64,000 nt of DNA from RPQJ01 sp963712815 (GCA_963712815.1 CAVQJL010000007.1:124001-188000); one strand, 5' to 3'; numbered from the stretch's first letter, positions 1-8,902 are shown. Numbers and translations: made by a program. The notes: generated by a model not told the origin, from the sequence alone.

Positions 1-766
1 GCGCCCACTTGACCGGGATCGGGTTCGGCTCCACGAACAGCGCGCGGTGCAGCCCCATCAGGCGAGCGTTGATCGCGGCCGCTTCGTCGTGGCGTCCCGC
101 GAGCGCCGCGGCACACAGCTCGTGCATGGCCCGCGGCACTACGTTGGCCGTCACGGAGATCACGCCGCGGGCCCCCGCGCGCATGAGCTGCGCCGCCGTG
201 GGGTCGTCGCCGCTCAGCAGCACGAACCCGGGTCGGCAGTCGCCGAGGATCGGCGCCGCGCGCGCGAGGTCTCCCGTGGCCTCCTTGACCCCGACGATGC
301 GGGGATGGCCCGACAGACGCGCTATCGTCGCCGGCAGCAGGTCGCAAGCCGTGCGGCCCGGGACGTTGTAGAGCAGGATCGGCACGCCGACCGCGTCGGC
401 GATCGCAAGGAAATGCCGGTACAGCCCTTCCTGGGTCGGCCGGTTGTAGTACGGCGTGACGACGAGCAGGCCGTCGGCGCCGGCCGCCTCCGCGGCCCTG
501 GACAGGGCGATGCTGTGCGCCGTCGAGGCGCTGCCCGAGCCCGCAATGACAGGCATCCGTGTGCCGACCCGGGCCTTCGCACGCGCCACCAGCGCCTCGA
601 GCTCGCCCCGCTCGAGGGTCGGCGACTCGCCGGTCGTGCCGGCGACGACGACGCCGTCCGTCCCCTCCCGGGCGTGGAAGTCGAGGAGCCGGTCCCAGCA
701 CTCGAAATCGACGCTGCCGTCCTCGCGCATTGGCGTGACGAGCGCCGGGATGCTGCCCTCGAACAT
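1..766 (-). CDS. dapA: 4-hydroxy-tetrahydrodipicolinate synthase (3' end beyond window)
   Basis: Condenses pyruvate with aspartate semialdehyde in the first committed step of lysine and diaminopimelate synthesis in the cytoplasm. The visible 255 residues show the TIM-barrel aldolase hallmarks: a GTTGES loop at about 43-48, the YYNRP segment at 106-110, a tyrosine in LLYNVPGR near 133, and the Schiff-base lysine in GVKEATG at about 161. The start ATG at 766 follows a GAGGGG ribosome site. About 35 C-terminal residues are missing because the gene runs off the left edge. It is divergent from gcvR, as in enterobacteria, where dapA, gcvR and bcp are also neighbours. Identification is firm. Confidence 0.95.
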   Translation of the reverse strand, partial: MFEGSIPALVTPMREDGSVDFECWDRLLDFHAREGTDGVVVAGTTGESPTLERGELEALVARAKARVGTRMPVIAGSGSASTAHSIALSRAAEAAGADGLLVVTPYYNRPTQEGLYRHFLAIADAVGVPILLYNVPGRTACDLLPATIARLSGHPRIVGVKEATGDLARAAPILGDCRPGFVLLSGDDPTAAQLMRAGARGVISVTANVVPRAMHELCAAALAGRHDEAAAINARLMGLHRALFVEPNPIPVKWA

Positions 767-880
767 GCTGGCCCCTCGGTCGTTGCTCTGACCGGGTATT
801 GAACCGCCGCTGCGCCGCATTGCACAAGCGCTCGTGTACGAGGCCCCGCCGCCCCGTTACACTGCGCGCGGAAACGAACC

Positions 881-1411
881 ATGAAGCAGCTCATCGCAAT
901 TTCCGCCATCGGCAACGACCGCACCGGGCTCGTCTACGACCTGACCCGCGTGGTGGTCGACTGCGGCGGGAACATCCTCGAGAGCCGCATGACCGCGCTC
1001 GGCAACGAGTTCGCCACGCTGCTGCTCGTCGCCGGCAACTGGCACACCCTCGCCAAGCTCGAGGGGGAACTCGCCAAGCTCGCCGAGGCCTCCGGCCTCA
1101 CGATCACGAGCCGCCGCACCGAGCCGCGACCGCCACGCATGGACATGGTGTCCTATTCGGTGGACGTGGTCTGCCTCGACCAGCCGGGCGTGCTGCACGC
1201 GCTCGCCGGGTTCTTCTCCTCCCGCGGCATCGACATCGGCGACATCAGCACGCGCAGCTACAGCGCGGCGCACACCGGCGCGCCGATGTTCTCCGTCTAC
1301 ATGGTGGTGCACGTGCCCACGCGCATCCACATCGCGGCGCTGCGCGAAGAATTCTTGGACCTGTGCGACCAGTTGAATCTCGACGCGATCCTCGAACCGC
1401 TGAAGTCGTGA
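881..1411 (+). CDS. gcvR: GcvR-like ACT-domain regulator
   Basis: A 176-residue protein made of two ACT domains, at about residues 3-75 and 88-165. In this family ACT domains sense small ligands such as glycine, and in E. coli GcvR binds GcvA to repress the glycine-cleavage operon. Each half opens with the typical D-x-x-G-L/V pattern (NDRTGLVYDLT, LDQPGVLHALA). The ATG at 881 is the first start after a -10-like TACACT at 858-863. The next gene, a Bcp peroxiredoxin, begins 6 nt after its stop, so the two are probably co-transcribed. No partner GcvA or gcv operon is visible here, so the regulatory target is inferred from family and synteny. Confidence 0.85.
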   Translation: MKQLIAISAIGNDRTGLVYDLTRVVVDCGGNILESRMTALGNEFATLLLVAGNWHTLAKLEGELAKLAEASGLTITSRRTEPRPPRMDMVSYSVDVVCLDQPGVLHALAGFFSSRGIDIGDISTRSYSAAHTGAPMFSVYMVVHVPTRIHIAALREEFLDLCDQLNLDAILEPLKS

Positions 1412-1417
1412 GGGACC

Positions 1418-1891
1418 ATGCCTGAGAAGACCGTGACCGTCGGGCGCAAGGTGCCCGATTTTTCCCTGCCCGCCACCGGCGGCGGCAACTGGAAGCTGTC
1501 GGCCACCCGCGGCAGCAAGGTCGTCATCTACTTCTACCCGAAGGACAACACCTCCGGCTGCACGCAGGAGGGCGTCGCCTTCGCCGACCTCGACAAGGCG
1601 TTCCGCAAGGAGGGTGCCGTGGTGGTCGGCGTGTCGCCCGATTCGCTCGCGTCGCACGAGAAATTCAAGTCCAAGATGGGCTTTCCCTTCGATCTCCTGA
1701 GCGACGAGGAGAAGAAGGCCTGCCAGCTCTTCGGCGTGTGGAAGGAGAAGAGCATGTACGGCAGGAAGTACATGGGCGTCGAGCGCAGCACCTTCCTCAT
1801 CGACGAGCAGGGCCTGCTGCAGCGCGAGTGGCGCAAGGTTAAGGTGCCCGGCCACGCCGACGAGGTGCTCGACGCCGTCCGCGATCTCTGA
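1418..1891 (+). CDS. bcp: Bcp/PrxQ-type thioredoxin-dependent peroxiredoxin
   Basis: A 157-residue cytosolic peroxiredoxin that reduces hydrogen peroxide and organic hydroperoxides with thioredoxin as reductant. The peroxidatic cysteine is Cys48 in the NTSGCTQEG motif. The usual PrxQ resolving cysteine five residues further on is replaced by valine (position 53). The only other cysteine is Cys102 in KKACQLFG, a candidate alternative resolving residue. The N-terminus VPDFSLPATGG and the YFYPKD strand are typical of the family. It lies 6 nt after gcvR, in the same order as in enterobacteria. Confidence 0.92.
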   Translation: MPEKTVTVGRKVPDFSLPATGGGNWKLSATRGSKVVIYFYPKDNTSGCTQEGVAFADLDKAFRKEGAVVVGVSPDSLASHEKFKSKMGFPFDLLSDEEKKACQLFGVWKEKSMYGRKYMGVERSTFLIDEQGLLQREWRKVKVPGHADEVLDAVRDL

Positions 1892-1960
1892 GCAGCCCCC
1901 GGTCTGCCTGCGCAGCCGGTCGTCCTACTGCTCCCGCCCCTTCCCGTCCGGAGCCAGCCG

Positions 1961-3379
1961 TTGCCGTCGAAGAAGCCGACCGCTCAGCGCCGCATTTTCG
2001 TCCTCGACACCAACGTGCTGATGCACGACCCGACCGCGATCTTCCGGTTCGAGGAACACGACATCTTCATCCCGATGACGGTGCTCGAGGAACTCGACGC
2101 CGGCAAGAAGGGCCTGTCCGAGGCCGCGCGCAACGTCCGCCAGGTGAGCCGCTTCCTCGACGAGCTGATGGCAGGCGCGAGCAAGCAGAAGATCGACCAG
2201 GGCCTCGAACTGCCGGCCGCCAAGGCGCCGAACGGCGGCAAGAAGCCGCCGCACGGGCGGCTGTTCTTCCAGACCCGTCTGCTCGCGGCGGGCCTGCCGG
2301 ACACGCTCCCCGGCCACGGCGCCGACAATGCCATCCTCGCCAACACCGTCGCGCTGCAGCGCGAGCACCCGAAGGCGCTCGTCACGCTGGTGTCGAAGGA
2401 CATCAACCTGCGCATCAAGGCGGCGATCATCGGCGTGCACGCCGAGGACTACTACAGCGACAAGACCATCGAGGATGCCGATCTCCTCTACACCGGCATC
2501 GAGGAACTGCCCCCGAATTTCTGGGATCGCTCGGGGCGTCACCTCGAGTCCTGGCACGAGCAGGGCCGGTCGTTCTACCGGGTGAAGGGGCGGGCCTTCG
2601 CGAGCTGGGCTCCCAACCAGTTCGTGTTCCAGTCGGGCGAGCACGGTCTCGAGGCGATCGTGCGGCGCGTCGAGGGCGACTCCGCGGTGCTCGAGGTGGT
2701 GCGCGACTTCCGGCGCGAGCGCCACGGCGTGTGGGGCATCGTGGCACGCAATCGCGAGCAGAACTTCGCGCTCAACCTGCTCATGGACCCCGAGGTGGAC
2801 ATCGTCACCATTCTCGGCCCGGCTGGCACCGGCAAGACGCTGCTCACGCTCGCCGCCGGGCTCGCCCAGACTCTCGAAACCAATCGCTTCAACGAGATCA
2901 TCATGACGCGGGTGACGATCCCCCTCGGCGAGGACATCGGCTTCCTGCCGGGCACCGAGGAGGAGAAGATGGAGCCGTGGATGGGCGCACTCATGGACAA
3001 CCTCGAGGTGCTCACCCAGAGCCAGGAGGGCGGCAGCTGGGGCCGCGCCGCCACCAATGACCTGCTGCGCAACCGCATCAAGATCCGCTCGCTCAACTTC
3101 ATGCGCGGTCGCACGTTCCTCAACCGCTACATCATTCTCGACGAGGCGCAGAACCTGACACCAAAGCAGATGAAGGCTCTGGTGACGCGGGCGGGCCCGG
3201 GCACCAAGCTTGTCTGCCTTGGCAACATCGCCCAGATCGATTCGCCCTACCTGTCGGAGACCACCTCCGGGCTCACCTACGTCGTCAACCGCTTCCACGG
3301 CTGGCCGCACCACGGCCACGTGACGCTCACCCGCGGCGAGCGCTCGCGCCTCGCCGATTTCGCCTCCGAAGCGCTCTGA
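1961..3379 (+). CDS. PIN-PhoH fusion ATPase (PhoH2/YlaK-like)
   Basis: A 472-residue protein with an N-terminal PIN nuclease domain (about 10-150, with Asp16 in VLDTN and Glu44-Glu45) joined to a C-terminal PhoH ATPase domain. The ATPase has Walker A GPAGTGKT at 286-293 and Walker B YIILDEAQN at 390-398. PIN-PhoH proteins have been described as RNA helicase/RNases, often in toxin-antitoxin or stress roles. No antitoxin-like gene precedes this one. The TTG start at 1961 is chosen because GGAG sits at 1950-1953 with good spacing, and the next ATG would cut off the PIN active site. The cellular role is uncertain. Confidence 0.88.
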   Translation: MPSKKPTAQRRIFVLDTNVLMHDPTAIFRFEEHDIFIPMTVLEELDAGKKGLSEAARNVRQVSRFLDELMAGASKQKIDQGLELPAAKAPNGGKKPPHGRLFFQTRLLAAGLPDTLPGHGADNAILANTVALQREHPKALVTLVSKDINLRIKAAIIGVHAEDYYSDKTIEDADLLYTGIEELPPNFWDRSGRHLESWHEQGRSFYRVKGRAFASWAPNQFVFQSGEHGLEAIVRRVEGDSAVLEVVRDFRRERHGVWGIVARNREQNFALNLLMDPEVDIVTILGPAGTGKTLLTLAAGLAQTLETNRFNEIIMTRVTIPLGEDIGFLPGTEEEKMEPWMGALMDNLEVLTQSQEGGSWGRAATNDLLRNRIKIRSLNFMRGRTFLNRYIILDEAQNLTPKQMKALVTRAGPGTKLVCLGNIAQIDSPYLSETTSGLTYVVNRFHGWPHHGHVTLTRGERSRLADFASEAL

Positions 3380-3435
3380 ACGCACCGTATTCCGTCCGAA
3401 GGAACCCGCCCGGCCCGCCCCTGTCCAACCGATCC

Positions 3436-4959
3436 ATGCGCCTCCCCACGTCGTCGAATCGGGTTGCCGCCCTCGCCGGGCTGCTGTTCTCGGGCTGGCT
3501 GTTGCTGCCGGCGCCGCTGGCCGCGCAGTCGTCCGCCCAGGACCAGCTGCCGGACATGGGCACCGCGGCCCAGGCAACGCTCAGCCTGGAGGACGAATAC
3601 CGCATCGGGCGCATGGTGATGCGCGGACTGCGCGAGTCCGGCCGCGTGCTCGAGGATCCGGAGATCGGCGAGTACCTGCAGTCCCTCGGGCTGCGGCTCT
3701 CGAGCCTTGCGCACGATGGCAACCGCAACTTCAACTTCTTCCTGATCCGCGACCCCGCGATCAATGCGTTCGCGCTGCCAGGCGGGTTCGTCGGCATGCA
3801 CTCCGGGCTGCTGCTCGAGACCGCCACGGAAAGCGAACTCGCGGCGGTGCTGGCACACGAGGTGGCGCACGTCACGCAGCGGCATATCGCCCGTGGCCTC
3901 GAGAACCAGTCGCGCGCCAACCTCGTCTCCACCGCCGCGACCCTGGCGGCCATCCTGCTCGGCGCCGTCGCAGGCGTCGGTTCGGACGCCACCATGGGCG
4001 CCATCTCGGCCGCCCAGAGCCTCGCAATCCAGTCGCAGATCACCTTCACTCGCGAGAACGAGCACGAGGCCGACCGCGTCGGCATCGGCATCCTCGCCTC
4101 GGCCGGCTTCGATCCGGACGCCATGGCTGCCTTCTTCGACACCATGGGCCGGCGCACCCAGCTCGGACCGAACCAGATGCCCGAACTGCTGCGCACCCAT
4201 CCCGTCACCAGCACGCGCATCGCGGAGGCGCGCGACCGCGCCGCGCAGCAGCCGCCCGCCACGCCCCGACCGAGCCTGGGCTACGCGCTCGCCAAGGAGC
4301 GGGTGCGGGTGCTGACCGCGCCGGCCGGCACCGATCCACGCGCGTACTACACCGCGGTCATCGCCAACGAGCCGGACGCCTCGACGGCACAGGTCTACGG
4401 CCTGGCGCTCTCGCAGGTCGTCATGGGCGACGCGGCCGCGGCGATTCCGACGCTCATGCGGCTGCGCGAGGCTTACCCCGGGGTCATGGCGTTCCACTCC
4501 CTGCTGGGGCAGGCGCAGCTCGCCGCCGGCCAGAGCCGGGCGGCACTGGAGACGCTCGAACGAGCGCGCGACCTCGCGCCGCGCAACGTCCCGGTGACGG
4601 TGCGCTACGGCGAGGCCTTGCTGCAGGCGGGCCGCCCGAAGCGTGCGCACGAGGTGCTGCTCGACCTGTTCAACAACGTGCCACCCTCACAGGAGCAGAT
4701 CCGCCTCACGGCGCTCGCCGCGAACGCTGCCGGCGACGTCGCCGACGCCTATTCCTACATGGCGGAGTACCACGTCATGAGCGGGGACCTGCCGCTCGCG
4801 ATCAACCAGCTCGAACTCGCGCTGTCCGTGCCCGGGATCACGGGGGTGCAGCGGGCCAAGTTCATCGCGCGCCTGCAGGAGTTCCGCGAGGCCATGCCGA
4901 AGGAACGCGCCCGGGCGCAGCGCGCCCCCGAGCCCGAACGCATGGCACCGGGGCGTTGA
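3436..4959 (+). CDS. bepA: BepA-like periplasmic M48 metalloprotease with TPR repeats
   Basis: A periplasmic protease/chaperone that in E. coli helps LptD assembly and degrades stalled outer-membrane proteins. The 507-residue product has an N-terminal signal peptide (hydrophobic stretch about 14-35), the zinc motif HEVAH at 141-145, and the third-ligand segment NEHEADRVG around 209-216. After a linker, helical TPR-like repeats run from about 310 to the C-terminus. The length matches BepA (about 490) rather than the shorter LoiP. It starts 56 nt after the PhoH-like gene. Clustering with dapA/gcvR/bcp is also seen in E. coli. Confidence 0.9.
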   Translation: MRLPTSSNRVAALAGLLFSGWLLLPAPLAAQSSAQDQLPDMGTAAQATLSLEDEYRIGRMVMRGLRESGRVLEDPEIGEYLQSLGLRLSSLAHDGNRNFNFFLIRDPAINAFALPGGFVGMHSGLLLETATESELAAVLAHEVAHVTQRHIARGLENQSRANLVSTAATLAAILLGAVAGVGSDATMGAISAAQSLAIQSQITFTRENEHEADRVGIGILASAGFDPDAMAAFFDTMGRRTQLGPNQMPELLRTHPVTSTRIAEARDRAAQQPPATPRPSLGYALAKERVRVLTAPAGTDPRAYYTAVIANEPDASTAQVYGLALSQVVMGDAAAAIPTLMRLREAYPGVMAFHSLLGQAQLAAGQSRAALETLERARDLAPRNVPVTVRYGEALLQAGRPKRAHEVLLDLFNNVPPSQEQIRLTALAANAAGDVADAYSYMAEYHVMSGDLPLAINQLELALSVPGITGVQRAKFIARLQEFREAMPKERARAQRAPEPERMAPGR

Positions 4960-4971
4960 GGCCCCGACACC

Positions 4972-4979
4972 TGTAAAAT
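4972..4979 (+). promoter_or_regulatory. Extended -10-like element upstream of mlaA
   Basis: TGTAAAAT lies 38 nt before the mlaA start codon in an otherwise very GC-rich gap, and reads as an extended -10 box. No good -35 match lies at the right distance. It suggests mlaA has its own promoter rather than depending on bepA. Confidence 0.35.
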
Positions 4980-5016
4980 CCCGCGGCCCCCTCGCGCGGA
5001 CCGGAGACCGACCCTG

Positions 5017-5787
5017 ATGCCTGCCCACGTCGTGGCGCCCGCCTGGCGCGCCACCCTGATCATCTGCGCAGTCGCCCTCGGCGGTTGCGCCACGACCGGC
5101 GAGCGCTTCCCGGGCGATCCGTTCGAGCCCGCCAACCGCGACGTATTCGCGCTCAACCAGGGGCTGGATCGCGCGGCGCTGCGGCCGGCGGCGCGCGTCT
5201 ATAAGGAAAACCTGCCCGCCTGGGTCCAGACCAGCGTCAGCAATTTCTTCGCCAACCTGTCGAGCCCGCGGACCGTGCTGCACTCGCTGCTGCAGGGCAA
5301 GCCCGGCGAGGCCGGCCAGGAGACGCTGCGGTTCTTCCTCAACACGACGCTCGGGCTCGGCGGTCTGTTCGACCCGGCCGCCGATGCCAACCTGCCGCGG
5401 CACAACGAGGACCTTGGCCAGACCCTGGGCGTTTGGGGGGTCCCGCCCGGTCCGTTCCTGATGATGCCGCTGCTGGGGCCCACGACGCTGCGCGACCTGC
5501 CCTCCTCGATCGTCGATCGTCTTACGGAGCCGCTGTACTGGTACAGCGGTGGCAGCAATGCGCGCTGGACGGCGCTCGGCCTGAGCGTGCTCGATACGCG
5601 CGCGCGCCTGCTGCCGCTCGACGCGACGCTGGCGAAGGCCTACGACCCCTACGGATTCGTGCGGGACGCTTTCCTGCAGCGACGGCTGTACCTCGTCTAC
5701 GACGGCAATCCGCCCGAGCAGCGCATGGAAGATCCGATGGAGGACTTCGAGGATCCGGAGGACGCGCCGAATCAGCCGCCGGACTGA
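5017..5787 (+). CDS. mlaA: MlaA (VacJ) phospholipid-retrieval lipoprotein
   Basis: An outer-membrane lipoprotein that removes mislocalised phospholipids from the outer leaflet and passes them to periplasmic MlaC. The 256-residue product has a lipoprotein signal with lipobox ALGGC (Cys24) and the family core: DPFEPANRDVFALN at about 35-48, the SNFFANLSSP segment, the GLFDPAAD motif, and the GPFLMMPLLGPTTLRD stretch. The C-terminus is acidic and poorly conserved. It converges on mlaB, overlapping it by 16 nt, so the whole Mla pathway is here although mlaA is on the opposite strand from mlaFEDCB. Confidence 0.95.
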   Translation: MPAHVVAPAWRATLIICAVALGGCATTGERFPGDPFEPANRDVFALNQGLDRAALRPAARVYKENLPAWVQTSVSNFFANLSSPRTVLHSLLQGKPGEAGQETLRFFLNTTLGLGGLFDPAADANLPRHNEDLGQTLGVWGVPPGPFLMMPLLGPTTLRDLPSSIVDRLTEPLYWYSGGSNARWTALGLSVLDTRARLLPLDATLAKAYDPYGFVRDAFLQRRLYLVYDGNPPEQRMEDPMEDFEDPEDAPNQPPD

Positions 5788-6080
5788 CCGAGCAGCAACG
5801 GCTCCAGGTCGGAAATCCGCGCGATGGCGCGCAGTTGGGCTGGCACCGCCTCGAACACCAGCGACCCGCCCCGCTCCGTCGACGCCGCGAGCCACTCGAC
5901 CAGCACGGCGAGTCCCGCGCTGTCGGCGGCGGTAACGCCGGCGAGATCGACCGTAATTCGACCGCCCTTCGGCAGCAGCACGAGCCCGGCCCGCAAGGCC
6001 TCCGCCGCCGTCGCAAAGTCGAGCTCGCCGCGGACCCGCAGCCGCTCGGGCCCGTCCGCCTCGATGGTGAACCCGCCCAA
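5772..6080 (-). CDS. mlaB: MlaB, STAS-domain subunit of the Mla ABC transporter
   Basis: A 102-residue cytoplasmic STAS protein that binds the MlaF ATPase and stabilises the inner-membrane MlaFEDB complex. Its strands and the TAADSAGLAVLVEWL helix, with the conserved serine in the DSAGL loop, are the STAS signature. It begins 2 nt after the mlaC stop and ends the mlaFEDCB operon. Its 3' end overlaps the convergent mlaA. No bolA/ibaG or murA follows, unlike in E. coli. Confidence 0.88.
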   Translation of the reverse strand: MGGFTIEADGPERLRVRGELDFATAAEALRAGLVLLPKGGRITVDLAGVTAADSAGLAVLVEWLAASTERGGSLVFEAVPAQLRAIARISDLEPLLLGQSGG

Positions 6081-6082
6081 GC

Positions 6083-6736
6083 TCAGCCGGTCCTCGCCGG
6101 AGGCTTCGCGGGCAGCGAAGGCTCCGACGTGCCGGCATTCTGGGCCTCGAGCCGCTTGATGAGGTGTTCGAGACCCTGCTGGTCGACTTCCGTGCCGAAG
6201 TCGTTGCGGAAGTTCCGCGCGTACGAGATGCCCTCGATCGTCACGTCCCAGGCCTTCCAGCCCTCCGGCGTGCGGCGCAGGCTGAAGTTCACCGGCACCA
6301 CCTTGCCGTCGCGAATCACCTCGGTGCGCACCGTCGCGGTGTTGGCCGCCGGATCGCCGCGGAAGGGCAGGATCTTGAGCTGGTCACGCTTGAACTGCAG
6401 CATCGCGTCGCCGTAGTCCTTCATCAGCGACCGGTAGAACGCCTCGATGAAGCGCTTGCGCTGCGCGTCGGTCGCGTCGCGCCAGTGCCGGCCGAGCACC
6501 ATGCGCGCCGCGTAATCGGTATCGAAGTGCGGCAGCAGCAGCCGGTCGATGAGGACCCGCAGCCTGGCGGGATCCTTCGCCAGCGCCTCACGGTCGGCAT
6601 CGATCGCCTGCTGCATGTCACGGGACACATGCTCCATCAGCTCCTGCGGCCCCGGCCCCGGCGTCGCGGTCGCACCTGAGGCCAGCGCCGGAAACGCGCC
6701 GAGGAGCAGCAGCAATGAGTAGACGAAGGCTCGCAT
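6083..6736 (-). CDS. mlaC: MlaC periplasmic phospholipid-binding protein
   Basis: A soluble periplasmic carrier that shuttles phospholipid between MlaA in the outer membrane and MlaFEDB in the inner membrane. The ATG at 6736 gives 217 residues beginning with a clear signal peptide (MRAFVYSLLLLLGAFPALA). An ATG at 6751 would add only MTESA before it. Family features are the LPHFDTDYAARMVLGRHWRDA segment and the C-terminal GWKAWDVTIEGISYARNFR segment that lines the lipid pocket. It sits between mlaD and mlaB in the operon. Confidence 0.92.
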   Translation of the reverse strand: MRAFVYSLLLLLGAFPALASGATATPGPGPQELMEHVSRDMQQAIDADREALAKDPARLRVLIDRLLLPHFDTDYAARMVLGRHWRDATDAQRKRFIEAFYRSLMKDYGDAMLQFKRDQLKILPFRGDPAANTATVRTEVIRDGKVVPVNFSLRRTPEGWKAWDVTIEGISYARNFRNDFGTEVDQQGLEHLIKRLEAQNAGTSEPSLPAKPPARTG

Positions 6737-6747
6737 GGCGGATTCGG

Positions 6748-7245
6748 TCACTCCGTGGTCGCGGGGGCGTCACCGGTCGCGTCCCGGCTGCCCGCCTGGC
6801 TGAAGAGGTACTTGCTGATGAGGTTCTCGAGCACGATCGCGTCCTGCACGAACTCGACGCGATCGCCGTCCCGAAACGATTCGTCCGAGCCGCCCGGCGA
6901 GATTCCGACGTACTGCCCGCCGAGCAGGCCGGCGGTCAGGATGCTCGCGTCGCTGTCGTCGGGAATCTGGTCGTAGCTCGAATCGATCCGCAGCGTCACC
7001 ACCGCCTTGAACAGGTTCATGTCGTAGCCGATGGACTCGACGCGACCGATGGTCACGCCGGCCATGGACACGGGTGCGCCCGCCTTCAGGCCGCCGACGT
7101 TCCCGAACTGCGCCTGCAGCCGATAGGACTCGCTGCGCAGGGAGAACTCGCGGTTGGTGATCTGGGTCACCAGGAACAGGATCGCCGCGAAGCCGAGCAG
7201 CACGAACAATCCGGTGGACAAATCGATGGCGCGGGATGGCCGCAT
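6748..7245 (-). CDS. mlaD: MlaD, MCE-domain substrate-binding subunit
   Basis: An inner-membrane-anchored MCE protein that forms a hexameric ring on MlaE and receives phospholipid from MlaC. The 165-residue product has one N-terminal transmembrane segment (about 11-30). An MCE domain follows (about 39-118), with the GGLKAGAPVSMAGVTIGRVESI motif and the GLLGGQYVGISPG pore-loop region. The C-terminal tail is short and low in complexity. It overlaps the mlaC reading frame only if the longer mlaC start is used. Confidence 0.94.
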   Translation of the reverse strand: MRPSRAIDLSTGLFVLLGFAAILFLVTQITNREFSLRSESYRLQAQFGNVGGLKAGAPVSMAGVTIGRVESIGYDMNLFKAVVTLRIDSSYDQIPDDSDASILTAGLLGGQYVGISPGGSDESFRDGDRVEFVQDAIVLENLISKYLFSQAGSRDATGDAPATTE

Positions 7246-7257
7246 GTTCGCCTCGGG

Positions 7258-8028
7258 TCAGAGCATGAGCGCCGTGAGGATATAGTCGAGCACCAGCGTC
7301 ACCACGGCGGAGATGACGACGGTGCGGGTCGTGGCGCGCCCGACCCCCTCGGCCGTGGGCTGCGCATTGTACCCCTCGAACACGGCGATCAGGCTGCAGG
7401 CCACGCCGAACACGAGTCCCTTGATGAGACCCTCGCTGACGTCGCCGAGTTCGACGGCGCCGCGCATCTGCGACCAGAACTGGCCCTGGTCCACGCCGAG
7501 GAGCTGCACGCCCACGAGTTGCACGCCGAACAGCGCCACCGCGATGAACACCGCCGTCAGCAGCGGCATGGAGATGACGCCACCGAGGAAGCGCGGCACG
7601 ACGACGCGGCGCATGGGGTCAACGGCCATCACCTCCATGGCGGAGAGCTGGTCGGTGGCCCGCATCAGGCCAAGTTCCGAGGCGAGCGCGGTGCCGGCGC
7701 GACCCGCGAACAGCAGCGCGGTGACCACCGGCCCGAGCTCCTTCAGCAGCGACAGCGCGGCGCCCGTGCCGAGCGCCTCCTCGGAGCCGAAGCGCTGCAG
7801 CAGGTCATGCCCCTGCAGGCCGAGCACCATGCCGACGAACAGCCCGCAGGTCATGATGATGACGAGCGACAGCGCGCCCGAGTTGTACACCTGCTCCACG
7901 ACCAGTCGCGGCCGGAGCAGTGCCGCCGGCGACTGCCACAGCACCTGTCCGGCGAAGCGGGTCATGGCGCCGAGGCGCTCGAGAAAACCGCCGAGGTTGG
8001 CGACGAGTTCGCCCGGCAGCCCTTTCAC
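7258..8028 (-). CDS. mlaE: MlaE permease subunit
   Basis: The integral permease of the MlaFEDB lipid transporter, 256 residues with about five hydrophobic helices. It contains the conserved ELGPVVTALLFAGRAGTALASELG segment and the coupling-helix region VDPMRRVVVPR. The GTG at 8028 overlaps the mlaF stop as GTGA, which indicates translational coupling and fixes the start. The sequence ends at an MlaE-typical helix, LVLDYILTALML. Confidence 0.94.
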   Translation of the reverse strand: MKGLPGELVANLGGFLERLGAMTRFAGQVLWQSPAALLRPRLVVEQVYNSGALSLVIIMTCGLFVGMVLGLQGHDLLQRFGSEEALGTGAALSLLKELGPVVTALLFAGRAGTALASELGLMRATDQLSAMEVMAVDPMRRVVVPRFLGGVISMPLLTAVFIAVALFGVQLVGVQLLGVDQGQFWSQMRGAVELGDVSEGLIKGLVFGVACSLIAVFEGYNAQPTAEGVGRATTRTVVISAVVTLVLDYILTALML

Positions 8029-8882
8029 GCGACCTCCGAGCGGTCGAGCAGCTGCTGGCGGTAGTCGGGGGCCGGGTAGTGGAAGCTCACCGGGCCGTCG
8101 GCGAGCCCTTCCATGAACTGGTGGACCACGGGCGACGGGTGCTCGCGCAGCTCCGTCGGCGTACCGCTGGCCACCACCCGGCCATCCGAGAGGATGTAGC
8201 TCGCGTCCGCGATCTGCGAGATCTCGCGCACGTCGTGCGTGACCACGACGCTGCTGATGCCGAGGGCGTCGTTGAGCGAGCGGATGAGGCGCAACACCAC
8301 GCCCATCGAGATCGGGTCGAGTCCGGCGAACGGCTCGTCGTAGAGCAGGATCTCCGGGTCCATGACGATCGCCCGGGCGAGCGCCACGCGACGTGCCATG
8401 CCGCCCGACAGTTCCTGCGGCATGAGGCGCGCCGCGCCGCGCAGGCCGACCGCGTGCAGCTTGGTCAGGACGAGGTTGCGGACCAGCCGCTCGGGCAGGC
8501 GTGCATGCTCGCGCAGCGGGAAGGCGACGTTCTCGAACACGTCGAGATCGGTGAGCAGCGCGCCATTCTGGAACAGCATGCCGATCCGCCGGCGCAGCGC
8601 ATACAGATCCTGTCGATCCAGGTCGGCGACGTCTCGGCCGTCCACGACGACGCTGCCCGCATCGGCGCGCAGCTGCCCGGTGATCAGGCGCAGCAGCGTG
8701 GTCTTGCCGGTGCCGCTCGGGCCCATGATCGCAGTGACCGCGCCGCGGCGGATCCCGATGTCGAGCCCGCGGAAGATCGCCTTGCCGCCGATCGAATAAT
8801 CGACGCCGCTCAGGAGCGCCAGGTTCGGGTCGGCCGCGGCTGGCGTCCCGGCAGTGTCTGCCGGTGGGTTGGAGTGGCTCAC
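8025..8882 (-). CDS. mlaF: MlaF ATPase subunit
   Basis: The ABC ATPase that powers the Mla phospholipid transporter. The 285-residue product has Walker A GPSGTGKT at 54-61, signature LSGGM at 158-162 and Walker B ILLYDEP at 178-184. The C-terminal extension used to contact the neighbouring subunit is present (VHQFMEGLADGPVSFHYPAPDY). The GTG start at 8882 lacks a clear ribosome site, and conserved sequence begins only near residue 20, so the start is uncertain. A 34-codon reading frame with a good ribosome site ends 20 nt upstream. Confidence 0.93.
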   Translation of the reverse strand: MSHSNPPADTAGTPAAADPNLALLSGVDYSIGGKAIFRGLDIGIRRGAVTAIMGPSGTGKTTLLRLITGQLRADAGSVVVDGRDVADLDRQDLYALRRRIGMLFQNGALLTDLDVFENVAFPLREHARLPERLVRNLVLTKLHAVGLRGAARLMPQELSGGMARRVALARAIVMDPEILLYDEPFAGLDPISMGVVLRLIRSLNDALGISSVVVTHDVREISQIADASYILSDGRVVASGTPTELREHPSPVVHQFMEGLADGPVSFHYPAPDYRQQLLDRSEVA

Positions 8883-8902
8883 GTCGTACCCGGCCGGCGC
8901 TG

